A stretch of 64,000 nt of DNA from contig OX328128.1 of assembly GCA_946811695.1 (NCBI GenBank), positions 77,346,821-77,410,820 on the forward strand, written 5' to 3'. The position numbers and the translations under genes were made by a program. The notes beneath the pieces are model-generated. The model was not told the DNA's origin and made no database searches. It was given only the letters and a program-made list of their open reading frames with translations. Positions 53,442 through 64,000 of the stretch are shown one piece after another. This DNA comes from Gonocerus acuteangulatus (lineage: Eukaryota > Arthropoda > Insecta > Hemiptera > Coreidae). How positions within the stretch are numbered: the stretch's first letter is position 1; each line of letters begins with the position of its first letter.

Positions 53442-54616
53442 AACACGATAGCGGCCAGAGTTTTTGTTTTTTCGCCACGAAACTTGGTATATAGCATTCA
53501 ATTAGCAAACGATTGAACGAGTTCGTTAACCACCAAAATCGGTCCACCGGAAGGGGGGGGTTTACCCCGAGCCCAAAACACTAATTTGACCATTTCAGCC
53601 GTAATATTTGTTATATTTCAACGAAACTTGGTATTCGTAGTAGTAATATAGAGAGAAAAGTGAGATATAAAAATGAACTAAATCGGTTCATAAGGAGGGG
53701 GGTTTACTCCGGACCGACAATACCAATTCGCCACTACCAGCCATGATTTTTGGTATATTTCGACGAAACTCGGTATTCATAGTGGTAATCTACAGGTAAA
53801 TATGTGTTGTAAAAATAAACTAAATCGGTTCATTAGGAGGGGGGGGGGGGGTTACTCCAGACCCACAATACCAATTCGCCACTACCAACCGTGATTTTTG
53901 GTATATTTCGACGAAACTCGGTATTCATAGTGGTAATCTACAGGTAAATATGTGTTGTAAAAATAAACTAAATCGTTTCATTAGGAGGGGGGGGGGGGGT
54001 TTACTCCAGACCCACAATACCAATTCGCCACTACCAACCGTGATTTTTGGTATATTTCGACGAAACTCTTTATTCGTAGTGGTAATCTACAGGTAAATAT
54101 GTGTTGTAAAAATAAACTAAATCGGTTCTTTAGGAGGGGGGGTTTACTCCGGACCCAAATTACTAATATACTCATACTGGTCGTAATTTCTGCTTTATTG
54201 TAACGAAACGCGGTATACGTCGTGGGTAACTCATGAGAAAGAAGTGTTGTAAAAATGAGATGAATCGGGGGGTTTACTTTGTAATATATTTCAATAGAAA
54301 AGGCAGCCAGACATAGGTTCACAAAGGCGCCGCAAGTAGCGCTAGAGGGACTGTATCCGGTTCCTGCATTAGATCAAAATACGATAATATGAGGTTTTTT
54401 GTATTTATTACGTAGTGCAGTAGGTACTATGTGTAAACATAACTCTGGAAGCAAATTAATAATTTATCAGTTACTCATTACAAAATTAAAAGAGAACTAT
54501 TCATGTTTTTATTTTATTTATGTAGGATATTTTAAGCAAATTGTTCTGGAAAGCAGTCTACACTACCCAAATTCTGAGGAAAGTGCTTAGTTATGCAGCT
54601 CCTGCGTGACGGACTT
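53237..54616 (+). mobile_element. Family C element, copy 1, with internal tandem repeats
   Basis: Starts TAGCACTTTCCTCCGAAGGA and ends TCTGAGGAAAGTGCTTAG then TTATGCAGCTCCTGCGTGAC; TAGCACTTTCCTC and GAGGAAAGTGCTTA are inverted ends. The start itself folds (CTTTCCT/AGGAAAG). An AT tract (53360-53438) is followed by four or five tandem units of about 145 bp (AATAAACTAAATCGGTTCAT, G run, GTTTACTCCGGACCC, TTTCGACGAAACTCGGTATT). No protein. Confidence 0.75.
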
Positions 54617-54654
54617 TTATTTATATGAAGTTTTTTCACCGTAGTATATCGTAT

Positions 54655-54928
54655 AAAAGCTGATTAGATTCTAGAGTCTGCAGGATTATTTTTTGAAGAG
54701 TAGTGATTTTCGAAAACTTGTCACTAGCCAGAATCTTTTATTAATTTCTACTTTTTGAATTGATATTACGGCTTGATTAAGATAATTGTCAACACTGAAT
54801 GTGTATTAGCCTTAAACGAAATTTAATGCTGATTTAAAAAATGCCATGAATCGTTGAAAAAAGAAGCGTACAAGCAGAGAAAATTGCAGCTGTACAACAA
54901 AAAACACGTTTTTTTTCTAAAGAACCTT
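54655..54928 (+). mobile_element. Family G fragment, left of a LINE insertion
   Basis: AGTAGTGATTTTCGAAAACT and ATTAATTTCTACTTTTTGAA follow 23190-23270. The match resumes at 55920 (CAACTACATTTTTTGTCTAG), so the LINE between was inserted into it. Confidence 0.7.
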
Positions 54929-55574
54929 TTTTTTTTAAATTTATTTATGAGCACCCCGCATTGACAGCGTTTCGCCCAAATACAGATTTAAAATGGAAAT
55001 ACATATTCATCTAATTACATAATAATTATAAATCCATAGTAACTAACATCTTATATAATAATTATAAATCCTTAATAATTAACATATAACATAATAATTA
55101 TTAATCCAATGACATTATAGTACGTATCTATCTAATTATATAATTGAGTTTGTGAATAACAAACAGCTAAAAGTAAAAATAACTTGTAAAAACAATACAT
55201 TTTTAAGAAAAGACATACAAAAATAATGATAACGAAGAAGCTAGTTCCTATGTACAATATGACTATACATAATCGCAACAGTTTCTATGTACAATTTAGG
55301 TTCTATGGATAATATGACTATACATAGGAACAATAGCTCCCATGTAGAATCACAGTTACACAAGGAGGATCCTATGTATAATAACGACATGATGAATACA
55401 TCACATCAGGAGGGATTTTCATTTATTACTAAAACCTTTCAAAGACGATGTTGAAAACGCAGTTTGTGTCGTTTAGACACTCATAGACAGCTTGAAATAT
55501 ATTTTAATTTCAATTTTAACGTCCATTTATTATTAACTAAGAATTTTAGGACGGGTTATCTATAGGCTACCACT

Positions 55575-55710
55575 CTTTTCTAGCCAGGATAGGGGTGATG
55601 CCTTTTCTTTTTTTCTAAAGAAAGTCCAACAACCCTAGTGGGAATCGAACCCACGACCTTTGGCACGGAGTGTTAAGTGCTCACGCCTTAACCCTCACGG
55701 CCATCGGGTC
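55575..55710 (-). mobile_element. tRNA-Leu-like SINE (long-variable-arm head)
   Basis: Minus strand 55710-55630: GACCCGA / TAGGGTT acceptor with 6 of 7 pairs, GATGGCCGTGAGGGTTAAGG (class II A box), loop CTTAACA (anticodon UAA, Leu), variable arm, B box GGGTTCGATTCCCAC. The anticodon stem does not pair well. The body to 55575 (AAAGAAAAGGCATCACCCCT, ATCCTGGCTAG) recurs at 62064-62112 without the head. A recently made SINE, or a tRNA pseudogene joined to one. Confidence 0.7.
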
Positions 55711-55809
55711 TCCTTGAAATATATATACTGTTGAAAAATAATTAAGTGGTTGTTGTAGTCCATACTACACACATATGTTAATTATTTGGGAAGTTTGGTC
55801 TAGGGTTTG

Positions 55810-55915
55810 TTAAGTCTTGTTAAAAATATTGTTTTCTTTTAGAAAGGTAAGTACAGCGTTGATATGGTGACTGCTATCACGGAGTAGTTGGTTCATGTCT
55901 CGTGGAATTTCCAAG
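55810..55915 (-). pseudogene. LINE ORF2 extreme C-terminus
   Basis: LEIPRDMNQLLRDSSHHINA then VLTFLKENNIFNKT, TAA at 55810-55812. Same ending as 50815-50875. Everything N-terminal, including the zinc cluster, is missing. Confidence 0.75.
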
Positions 55916-56706
55916 TCTTGTGTTCAACTACATTTTTTGTCTAGTTTCACCCCCAAAAGGATTGTCATTAACTTGCGATACGCCCTATATAGATACATTC
56001 TTAAGCTTACGGAATTCTATTAATATATTGAAGATCTAACAATAAACTCCTAGAATATATGAATATATTTATGATCTAACAATGTTTTGAATAACGTCTC
56101 AGTGAAGACAGTGTGAAGCAGCGACGAGGAACTGGTTTAATAAAACGTCAACCCCTGACGACCGCTTATAAATTTTCTCTACGACCTGTCAAATATTACA
56201 GCTTCTCTCCTAGAGCCACCCCCCCCCCCCACCGAACTCAGAAGATTATACACATTCAGTTCATACCGCCACGAATTTCATGATTCTAATCAAAATGGTT
56301 TCATTCAGAGATTTTAACTAGGAAATTTGAAAACATGTTTACAGGCGGAATATCCACGCTCAATAAGCTGGAAAATCCTGAACGCATGAGGTGAGTATCG
56401 TCAGAACGTTTCGAGAATATGAACCCTTCAGGATATTTGCCTCCACATTGCTGGTACATTTACAGAAAGCCTTTTACTGTAAGAAACGCGAGTTTTTTTC
56501 TGTGCTAAAATAGCTCACTGCTTATCCATTTTATGCGAAGGCCAAAAATAACTTCATTATTCATTACCTATTTTACTATGGTAACAAGACCTTTTTCACT
56601 GTTAAACTTTTTCAGAAACAAAACCAACAATTTAGAAACATCGACCTTAATATTATTTTTATCCATCCTTTATCCAAATCCCTCTACCACCAATTCCATT
56701 CGAACC

Positions 56707-56707
<1 letters not shown>
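55916..56707. other. Family G remainder, then no gene
   Basis: 55916-55990 continues family G. Beyond it, AT-rich sequence with a C run at 56219; nothing identified. Confidence 0.5.

Positions 56708-56764
<57 letters not shown>
56708..56764. repeat. (AT)n microsatellite
   Basis: About 28 units. Confidence 0.95.
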
Positions 56765-56768
<4 letters not shown>

Positions 56769-57176
56769 CATTTCCAGACTGTGTAATAAAAAGAAAAACT
56801 GCAAAAGAAAAAAAAAAAGCGTCACTGGAGCATCCAAAATTTTCCTCAAACTCACCTCCTTCGAAATTCTTCCTTCACCTCTCGTCACATCCCATTGAAT
56901 ATGTATAAGAAAAAAAGAAAAAAAAAAAAAAAAGGAGCAAAAATGTCTGATCCAATTTTCCGGGGTTCGAAGTTTACGAGCCCTGCCCGAGGAAAAGCCC
57001 TCCAGTTTTCCAATAACCGGTGGCTTTCCCCAACTTAAACCGCAAATTTTCTCAACTCTCTGCTAACTCATCGAGCCCGCCTTACGCACTTATACCTGCC
57101 GCTTCGCCGGGCCCCATCTTGGTCAGGGCAACACTACAAATTATTAACTTCCTTCTAAAATATTCTCTACAGGGGA

Positions 57177-57177
<1 letters not shown>

Positions 57178-57211
<34 letters not shown>

Positions 57212-57213
57212 GT
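57178..57213. repeat. (TC)n microsatellite
   Basis: About 18 TC units with one TTTC. Confidence 0.95.
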
Positions 57214-58351
57214 CTGTCTTCCCTCTTTCACTAAATGATACGTTCGTACTTACGGTCTATCTAGATAGAATGTTAGATAGGGGAGGGGGTGGGGGTCGAT
57301 TTGTGTGGAATCATTGTGATAACTACATTTTGGAAAACTCCGATTTGTGTAGGTTTAGGCTTGCAAACTGTTTTTTCGGCTAGCCAAAATTATTCAATGA
57401 TGTTCGATTTGTTTAAACAATTGTAAAATTCCAATTGTAATAGTTTCATACAGTCTTACTATATCATTCCCAACTTCATTAATAGTAAAATAAAATTTTA
57501 TTAATTTGTCATTTATGAATAACTACAATATAACCATATGGGGTCGATTGAATTATCACTCCAAGGGGCAGTCACTCCACGGAGAGCATAGGAAATGAGG
57601 GAAAAATCTTCGCTTTAAGTCAAAAAATACTTAACCAAATAAGAATGTAGCATTTGTTATTTAGTATCTAGAACTTTAGTTAATGTTGAAAATACTTTAC
57701 AATAATGTAAAATACTATACAATACACCTTCTGTCGAAACACAAACAGTGCTCTAACCCCTCAGTTCCACTTCAGGTATGTTTTGATCCAATTTCGTTAG
57801 GAAAATGTTTTTTGTTAGATTTGAAGTTTAGGGAGCATAAGAAAAAACGCGGAGAACGAATGAAACCATTTTAAAGGCAATATCTGTATCCATTTTCGAA
57901 AAAAGTCGATGAAACTAGTTCTTATTTTTTATCAGAAATGATGGACGATAAGAACGGATACGCTCTGGGATGACGCAGTTTCTGCGAGTCGAAGCTTTTA
58001 ATTCTAATACTTTAAGTGTCAGAATTACGGGCACATTCATAAGAGAACTTTCTCGCCTCATTAAATCTCTCAAAGTAGAGAAGATTAGCTGAAACTTGTT
58101 GAAGCATATGGCCAGAAGTTCTGCCTATATTTACCTCCGGCTGGAACTGAAGCTCTTGAAACTTAAATATCCCTGCGAGCGTCTGATGAGATTTAGCTAA
58201 CCCTTCACAACTATATTCCACATCTCCCTTGTCTTTGACACTCCTTATTTACAGAGACAGCTTTATGTCAGTATGAGAAAGCGGAGAATTCTACTCTCTT
58301 ATGTATGAAGATTGTAAGTTTTCTATACGAGGCTAAAGAACTGAAACGGAA
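57214..58351. other. No gene recognised
   Basis: 57950-57998 carries the inverse family D terminus (GGGATGACGCAGTTTCTGCG). A 69-codon frame at 58012-58221 (minus) has coding-like composition but no known family. The rest is AT-rich. Confidence 0.4.
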
Positions 58352-58780
58352 GAATTAAGTTGTCGTTTAGCGGGTACCGGGGCATCGAGGTATCTTGGGC
58401 AACGAGAGAGCAGATAAATTGGGAGGATTTGGTTCGCAAATGACACCTATTGGCCCAATGCCATTTGTCGAATTGTCTGTAGCCTTTGCTAATGAGGCAA
58501 TTATAATAAGACTCAAAGAAAAATGTCGTAAACCTTTGGGAAGACAGAATATCACCCATACGAAGTCCTTCATAGACCTCAGAAGTTTAGACAAGAAGGA
58601 AATCTTCTTGGATAAGGCCAGAAGGATTTTAGTGAGATTCTGGTGAGTATATCTGGGCATTGTACCATAAATAAGTATGTGTATACCCTGAAGATCAGGA
58701 CAACAGTCTGAGATGGTGTGGGGTTAAGAATGTTACATTTGAATGTGTAGCATTGGGAGAAAGAGGATTCCTACATTTTT
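58352..58780 (+). pseudogene. LINE RNase H C-terminus and zinc-finger tail
   Basis: RVPGHRGILGNERADKLGGF with the His and last catalytic Asp of RNase H (PGH.GI.GNE.AD.L), then GSQMTPIGPMPFVELSVAFA, KCRKPLGRQNITHTKSFIDL and LDKARRILVRF. In another frame SGHCTINKYVYTLKI is the LLTGHC.LN.HLYTLG motif, and in a third SLRWCGVKNVTFECVALGER is the CRWCG...E...EC.ALG.R zinc cluster. At least two frameshifts. This lineage (LLTGH, WCG) differs from the RLRIGHT LINEs elsewhere in the window. Only the back end of ORF2 is present. Confidence 0.85.
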
Positions 58781-58861
58781 GAAGCCTCAAAGTAGGCAAA
58801 ATCATATGAAGTCATACAATACTTAAAGTTTTATTTTGTGCACAATACTCAAATTTATATG

Positions 58862-59665
58862 TGGAGTTAGGCTACTTAATCTCCTAATGATGGTTATTTA
58901 ATTTTGATGTTAGACTACTTTATCTCGAAATAATGGTTATTTAATTTTGACGTTAGAGTACTTTTTCTCCTAAGGATGGTTATTTAATTTTGGAGTTATA
59001 CTAATTTATCTCTTAATGTTGGTTATTCAATTTTGGAGTTATACTAATTTATCTCTTAATGTTGGTTATTCAATTTTGGAGTTAGACTAATTTATCTCTT
59101 AATGTTGGTTATTCAATTTTGGAGTTATACTAATTTATCTCTTAATGTTGGTTATTCAATTTTGGAGTTATACTAATTTATCTCTTAATGTTGGTTATTC
59201 AATTTTGGAGTTAGACTAATTTATCTCTTAATGTTGGTTATTCAATTTTGGAGTTAGACTAATTTATCTCTTAATGTTGGTTATTTAATTTTGGAGTTAT
59301 ACTAATTTATCTCTTAATGTTGGTTATTCAATTTTGGAGTTAGACTAATTTATCTCTTAATGTTGGTTATTCAATTTTGGAGTTAGACTAATTTATCTCG
59401 AAATAATGGTTATTTAATTTTGACGTTAGAGTACTTTTTCTCCTAAGGATGGTTATTTAATTTTGGAGTTATACTAATTTATCTCTTAATGTTGGTTATT
59501 CAATTTTGGAGTTAGACTAATTTATCTCTTAATGTTGGTTATTTAATTTTAATGTTAGACTACTTTATCTCGAAATAATGGTTATTTAATTTTGACGTTA
59601 GAGTACTTTTTCTCCTAAGGATGGTTATTTAATTTTGGAGTTATACTAATTTATCTCTTAATGTT
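58862..59665. repeat. 43-bp minisatellite with two unit types
   Basis: About 18 units. The common type is GGTTATTCAATTTTGGAGTT, AGACTAATTTATCTCTTAATG. A second type (GACGTTAGAGTACTTTTTC, TCCTAAGGATGG) occurs at 58950, 59420 and 59595 in the same three-unit context, so blocks as well as units were copied. Confidence 0.95.
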
Positions 59666-59940
59666 ACATTTTTAATTGACTAATTTATTCGCTAATTTTG
59701 GCTGAGTAATTCTGGAGTAAAACTAATTAAATAAATTATTCCCAGAGAGGAATGTGCTTATTTTATTCGATGAATAGGATCGACAAAATACTCAACAACA
59801 TCCCTAACACCTTGGAATCTTCAAGAGTCTCCAAGTCCTTTCACATCTGAATAGATCTTTTAATTCAACTCCAATCTAAAGGGCATTTTACAAGAGCAGT
59901 TTAATATAATAAGCCGCCTCTTTATATTATTTTTATATCT

Positions 59941-59945
<5 letters not shown>

Positions 59946-59987
<42 letters not shown>
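59946..59987. repeat. (AT)n microsatellite
   Basis: Left flank of the Penelope-like palindrome; the right flank tract is 60208-60254. Confidence 0.95.
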
Positions 59988-59989
<2 letters not shown>

Positions 59990-59990
59990 C

Positions 59991-60163
59991 ACTTGTTCTT
60001 TTTTCTTTATTTGGCAGAGGGTCGATGAAGCAGAACACCATTTGTTTTCGTTCAAGTATTTTATTTTATCTATTTTGCCCGACATGTTTCGTGCCTTAAT
60101 TCGCACCTCTTCAGGGGCTTTCCTTTCATCGACCCTCTGCCAAATAAAGAAAAAAGAACAAGT
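59991..60163 (-). mobile_element. Penelope-like terminal repeat palindrome
   Basis: ACTTGTTCTTTTTTCTTTAT... 59991-60029 is perfectly inverted at 60125-60163 (39 bp). The interior carries a complete hammerhead motif on the minus strand. AT tracts on both sides. No ORF. Confidence 0.75.
60077..60118 (-). ncRNA. Hammerhead ribozyme motif
   Basis: Minus strand: GCCC, CUGAAGAG, stem II GUGC/GCAC with loop GAAUUAAG, GAAAC, AUGUC, GGGC. Stem I GCCC/GGGC pairs perfectly, the core is complete and the GUC cleavage triplet is canonical. The best of the hammerhead motifs here. Confidence 0.8.
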
Positions 60164-60203
60164 AAATAAATAAGAAAATATATATTGGGTCATATTCAGA
60201 AGA

Positions 60204-60207
<4 letters not shown>

Positions 60208-60254
<47 letters not shown>
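60208..60254. repeat. (AT)n microsatellite
   Basis: About 23 units. Confidence 0.95.
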
Positions 60255-60257
<3 letters not shown>

Positions 60258-60398
60258 AAGTTGTCTAATGGAGGGAATAAAACAGAATAGCAGTTGTTGG
60301 CTGTCAAGATAACCTTTTGATTATTATTCAATTTTGAGAGAAAACGTCAAATGTTTAGATAAACTTATATATCGAACCTTTTGGCATGCTCTTTTCGG

Positions 60399-60446
60399 CA
60401 GGCATTTTTGGTTGGAGAAGGCTGGCACTCCAACCAAAAATGCCTG
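60399..60446. repeat. Perfect 19-bp hairpin
   Basis: CAGGCATTTTTGGTTGGAG and its inverse with a 10-nt loop. Weaker outer symmetry (ATATATCGAACCTTTTGGCA and, near 60530, the inverse of CAAAACGTTCGAAATATAG) suggests a larger foldback unit, 60355-60560. Confidence 0.85.
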
Positions 60447-60563
60447 GTGGGAGGAGGGATGAAGGGTGACCACGAAAACACTTATCAATGGTCACCGAAA
60501 AGCTATCGATCTCATAGGCATTCGTTCCAAAACGTTCGAAATATAGTTTTTTTTTTCTGAAAA

Positions 60564-60893
60564 TCTTACAATTTCTGATAGATGAATTCCGAATTCCAAT
60601 CATACCTTCAATTCTTCAATCACTCCAACGGCTATCTATACGGATCTCATTATATATAATATTTGTCCGCTCGCCGATCGACACAACAAGAAGATAGCTT
60701 TTCAATGAGGCCCTGGAATAGAGACACGTTTACTTAAGCTGTAAGTACCTTTATAATATGTACTGAAGGTACAATATTCAATAGATTATATTGAAATAAA
60801 TGATATACATATTCCAATGAACATTCTATCATTTTCCGAAATCCATGACAGATATGTCGTTCAAATTGATTTAATTTAAATTCCTGAGTCTTT
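60564..60893. other. No gene recognised
   Basis: Nothing identified. Confidence 0.5.
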
Positions 60894-61024
60894 TAGCACT
60901 TTCCTCCGAAGGAAAGTAGCTATTGAGGTTGCACTCATGACGGAATTTTTGGAAAATTTCTTCGAATCTTTATCGATCCTACCTAGTAGACACCGAAAAT
61001 GATCCCAGTTAAAATTTATATATA

Positions 61025-61067
<43 letters not shown>

Positions 61068-61780
61068 GTTAACACGATACAGACCAGAGTTTTTGTTTTT
61101 TCGCCACTAAATTTGGTATGTAGTATTCCCCCATCAAACGATTGAACGAGTTCGTTAACCAACAAAATCGGTTTATCGGTAGTTGCTTGTCAATACCAGC
61201 CATAATTTTTGTTATATTTCAACGAAACTCGGTATTTGTTGTGGCCAACAGAAGAGAAAATTATGTTGTAAAAATAAACTATATCGGTTGACTAGAAGGG
61301 GGGGGGGGTTTACTCCAGACAGAAATTACTAATGTCCTTACGCCGGTCGTAATTTCTGTTGTATTGTAACGAATCTTTATATACGTCCTGGGTATCTAAT
61401 AAGAAAGAAGTGTTGTCAAAATGAACTAAATCGGTCTATCGGAAGTGGGGGGGGGGGGGGGTGTTACTTTGTACTATGTTTGAATTGAATTCTTCCGCCA
61501 AACGTAGGCTCGCGAAACTCATCAAGATCAATAGATGAATATGTGAAGTTTTGTTTATTTATTACGTAGTGTAGTACCTCGCATACACAAAACTCTGGAA
61601 GGAAATTAATTACAAAATTAATAATTGAAACAGCTGCTCATAAAAGCAAAAGAGCAGAACAATTTATGTTTTATTTTATTTATCTATATAGGTTATTTTA
61701 AGCAAATTATTTAGGAATGCACTCGACCTTACCCAATTCTGAGGAAAGTGCTTAGTTATGCAGCTCCTGCGTGACGGACG
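60894..61780 (+). mobile_element. Family C element, copy 2
   Basis: Starts TAGCACTTTCCTCCGAAGGA, AT tract 61025-61062, body words AACGAAACTCGGTATTTG and G runs, ends TCTGAGGAAAGTGCTTAGTT then GCAGCTCCTGCGTGACGG. It has two 145-bp-type units, fewer than copy 1. Confidence 0.75.
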
Positions 61781-63001
61781 TTTTTACTTTAGGTACACCA
61801 GTAAATTTTCCATGTTATTAGTGATTTCAGTTACCAAGTCATATGATCTTTATTGATAGTTATAGAAGCTCATACAATTTGCTATTTGAAGAAGGTAATT
61901 CGTGCGGAGGAGGAGGTACGAAAAAAGGACCTTTTTGAGGCAATTTTAAAATAAATTAATTTTTCTTGGCCCCCAAAATGAAATTAGGTTCGATATTACA
62001 ATTTCTGGTAGATAATACTTACATTTTAAATAAATGTTGTTGTTTTTACATAGCCTCTACATCAAAGAAAAGGCATCAGCCCTGTCCTGGCTAGAATAGG
62101 GCGGCTGGGTAATGACTTGAATTTTTGCACCAAATGCCAACGAAATCAGATTATTTTGAGTGTTAACAGACTTCAAAATCATAGATGTGAGTATTGAAGG
62201 AGAAATATCCTAACATTTCTCCTGAACTATGCGAATGTGTTCAAAAAGTGCAAACGTCTGATGCTTACTTGACTTCCGGATCTCGGAAAGAAAGATCCAC
62301 CTCACCCCATAGGGAGGGTGGGATTTTGCTAGGAGATAAAAAGAAAAGCGGAGAGAAATAGAATTGTATTTTGGCGTATAAGAGAGAATGTGCGGACATA
62401 AAAGCAGAGTTGGGACACAAGATGAATATTAATGCTGCCCATTTGAAGGGAATGTATGTGTCTTCACCATAATGCACCAACATGTGGTAGAGAATTATGG
62501 TGAAAAACTCTTGATAATGTGTAGCTCATTGTGCATGGGACGTGCTTTAAATGTATGCACGAAGGACATCAACTCCCTGTCTGTATTTTACTAGCTACAA
62601 AGCCACACACCCGTCCACTTCTCCGGCATAACAATTAGCCTAGTATGTGTTGTTGCATTAATGTTTAATTGTACCATTAAGTATCCTTTTATTATTAATC
62701 AAGGGTAGTGTGGACGTTTACACGAATCAAATGCGCTAAAGAGATGCACAATTCTCTCTATATAAATTTTATTCAAACTTGATTTACCAGCGTTTCATTA
62801 AATAATTTCTTACTTTCATTACATCCAGGGATCGAAAGACTTATTTTTTTATCGAAAAAAATAAAATTTACGAACGATACGAATATAAATAATTCAGTAA
62901 AAAACGTTAACCAAACAAGAAACATGTTTGTAATACAGATATTCATGAGAATAGCGTAATTAGAAATTTCTGCTTAGAGGTTTCTTGTGAATCTTGCTTT
63001 T
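61781..63001. other. Repeat fragments, no gene
   Basis: 62064-62112 is the SINE body AAAGAAAAGGCATCAGCCC, TGTCCTGGCTAG, as at 55575. 62272-62340 resembles the family D hairpin region (CTTCCGGATCTCGG, CCCCATAGGGAGGGTGGGA). The rest is unassigned. Confidence 0.45.
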
Positions 63002-63041
63002 TAGCACTTTCCTCCGAAGGAAAGTAGCCATTGAGATTGCA

Positions 63042-63086
<45 letters not shown>

Positions 63087-63790
63087 CCGTTAAGACGACA
63101 CATTTTTTTTTTTGCCGCGAAACTCGGTATTCGTTGTGTTAATCTATAGAGCAAAATGTGTTGTACAAATAAACTAAATCGGTTCACTAGAAGGGGGTGG
63201 GGGTTTACTCCGGACAAAAATTACTAATTTCCTCAGACCGGTCGTAATTTCTGTTGTATTGTTAAGAAACTCTTTATATGTCCTGGGTATGTAATAAGAA
63301 AGAAGTGTTGTAAAAATGAAGTAAATCGTCTATCGGAAGATATGGGGGTTACTTTATACTATGTTTAAATTGAATTCTCCCGCCAAACGTAGGTTCGCGA
63401 ATCTCCCAGTAGGAGTGCCCCTGTTTTGATATAACTCTGTGGGCCGTAGAGTTCTGATCGCTGCCGCTAGGGGGGCGATGTATCCTGTTCCTGCGTTATT
63501 ACTGTATCCCGTTTCATTTATTATTTATCAAGATCAATAGACAAAAATGTGAAGCTTTGTGTATTTATTACGTAGTGTAGTCCCACGAATACACAAAACT
63601 CTGGAAGGAAATTAATAACAAAATTAATAATTGAAACAGCTGCTCATAAGAAATGTAAAAGAGCAGAACTATTTATGTTTTTATTTTATTAATCTATATA
63701 GGTTATTTTAAGCAAATTATTCAGGAATACACTCGACACTACCCAATTCTGAGGAAAGTGCTTTGTTATGCGGCTCCTGCGTGACGGACT
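63002..63790 (+). mobile_element. Family C element, copy 3
   Basis: Starts TAGCACTTTCCTCCGAAGGA, AT tract 63046-63084, ends TCTGAGGAAAGTGCTTTGTT then GCGGCTCCTGCGTGACGG. Shares with copy 2 the block TAATTGAAACAGCTGCTCAT. Confidence 0.75.
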
Positions 63791-64000
63791 TTTTTCCCGT
63801 TTATTTTCGAAAGGAAAATAGCAAACCGAAACAGCATACAATACACACGTACATGTATACCAAATGCTCGAATTGAATTCACATGTATATTGAAAGAAAT
63901 TTGGCAATTTCGGATTGGCATCCACCTCTCTGTAAATACTAAGCAGGTTTGGATATATAAGGGAGGGTGTATGTTTGGTTTTGATCTGGATCCCAGAGCT
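63791..64000. other. No gene recognised
   Basis: Nothing identified before the window ends. Confidence 0.5.

Larger units (their letters stand above)
54929..55915 (-). mobile_element. Non-LTR retrotransposon, 5'-truncated, inserted in family G
   Basis: Minus strand: ORF2 tail to 55810, long 3' UTR with a tRNA-like SINE (55575-55710) and 50-bp tandem repeats (TAATAATTATAAATCC, 55010-55120), ending GGGGTGCTCATAAATAAATT and an A run. The poly(A) end abuts the family G sequence at 54928. Confidence 0.75.

Noticed and set aside
58012..58221. Host gene encoding MEYSCEGLAKSHQTLAGIFK
   Set aside because: Composition is coding-like, but no family is recognised and it adjoins a family D terminus; not called.

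Overview
This is AT-rich nuclear DNA of an animal, most probably an arthropod and plausibly an insect with a large repeat-filled genome. The reasons are a spliced exon of a STAR/KH RNA-binding protein, several non-LTR retrotransposons of the I/Jockey group, Penelope-like elements with hammerhead ribozyme motifs, Helitrons, Tigger-, copia- and Harbinger-like remnants, and tRNA- and 5S-derived SINEs. I see no bacterial or viral gene organisation. The species cannot be fixed from the window.

The only host coding sequence I can support is one 116-bp exon on the minus strand at 12564-12679. It has good splice sites on both sides and encodes the start of a KH domain (motif VVVPVRDHPK) like that of the KHDRBS/Sam68/kep1 group. 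The next exon expected (the GXXG part of KH) is not visible to the left, and no clear upstream exon is visible to the right. The simplest reading is that most of the window is long intron of this gene, filled with mobile elements.

Layout. 1-2250: a LINE 3' end, a decayed Tigger element with the CENP-B-type helix-turn-helix of its transposase, and a foldback element. 2.9-8.2 kb: ends of an interspersed family with a conserved hairpin, a Helitron end, a tRNA-Ile-derived SINE, and a decayed Ty1/copia pol. 8.8-11.5 kb: a tRNA-Met-like SINE, a LINE interrupted by a SINE, and a 5S-derived SINE. 12-13.3 kb: a 12-bp minisatellite, the host exon and a GC-rich inverted repeat. 15-16.3 kb: a LINE RNase H domain split by a 0.9-kb palindrome. 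19.6-20 kb: a Penelope-like palindrome. 20.7-26.9 kb: three minisatellites, a (GA)n tract, another tRNA-like SINE and a LINE end. 28-32.8 kb: LINE, Helitron-like termini, a SINE and a Penelope-like element with a GIY-YIG endonuclease tail. 33.4-41 kb: end-to-end Helitrons, one carrying 23 exact 95-bp repeats, and another with a long TGAC array and an embedded LINE fragment. 41.5-50.3 kb: a 5S SINE split by a Harbinger-like MITE, more foldbacks, a LINE end and two opposed copies of one repeat family. 50.5-64 kb: LINE ends, a Helitron, a large palindrome with open reading frame, three copies of one inverted-repeat element, nested LINE/SINE insertions and a 43-bp minisatellite.

No complete autonomous element is present: every coding remnant is truncated, frameshifted or split. 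The retrotransposon remnants name the kind of machinery that probably spread the SINEs, but nothing here looks mobile on its own. Boundaries of decayed elements are approximate.
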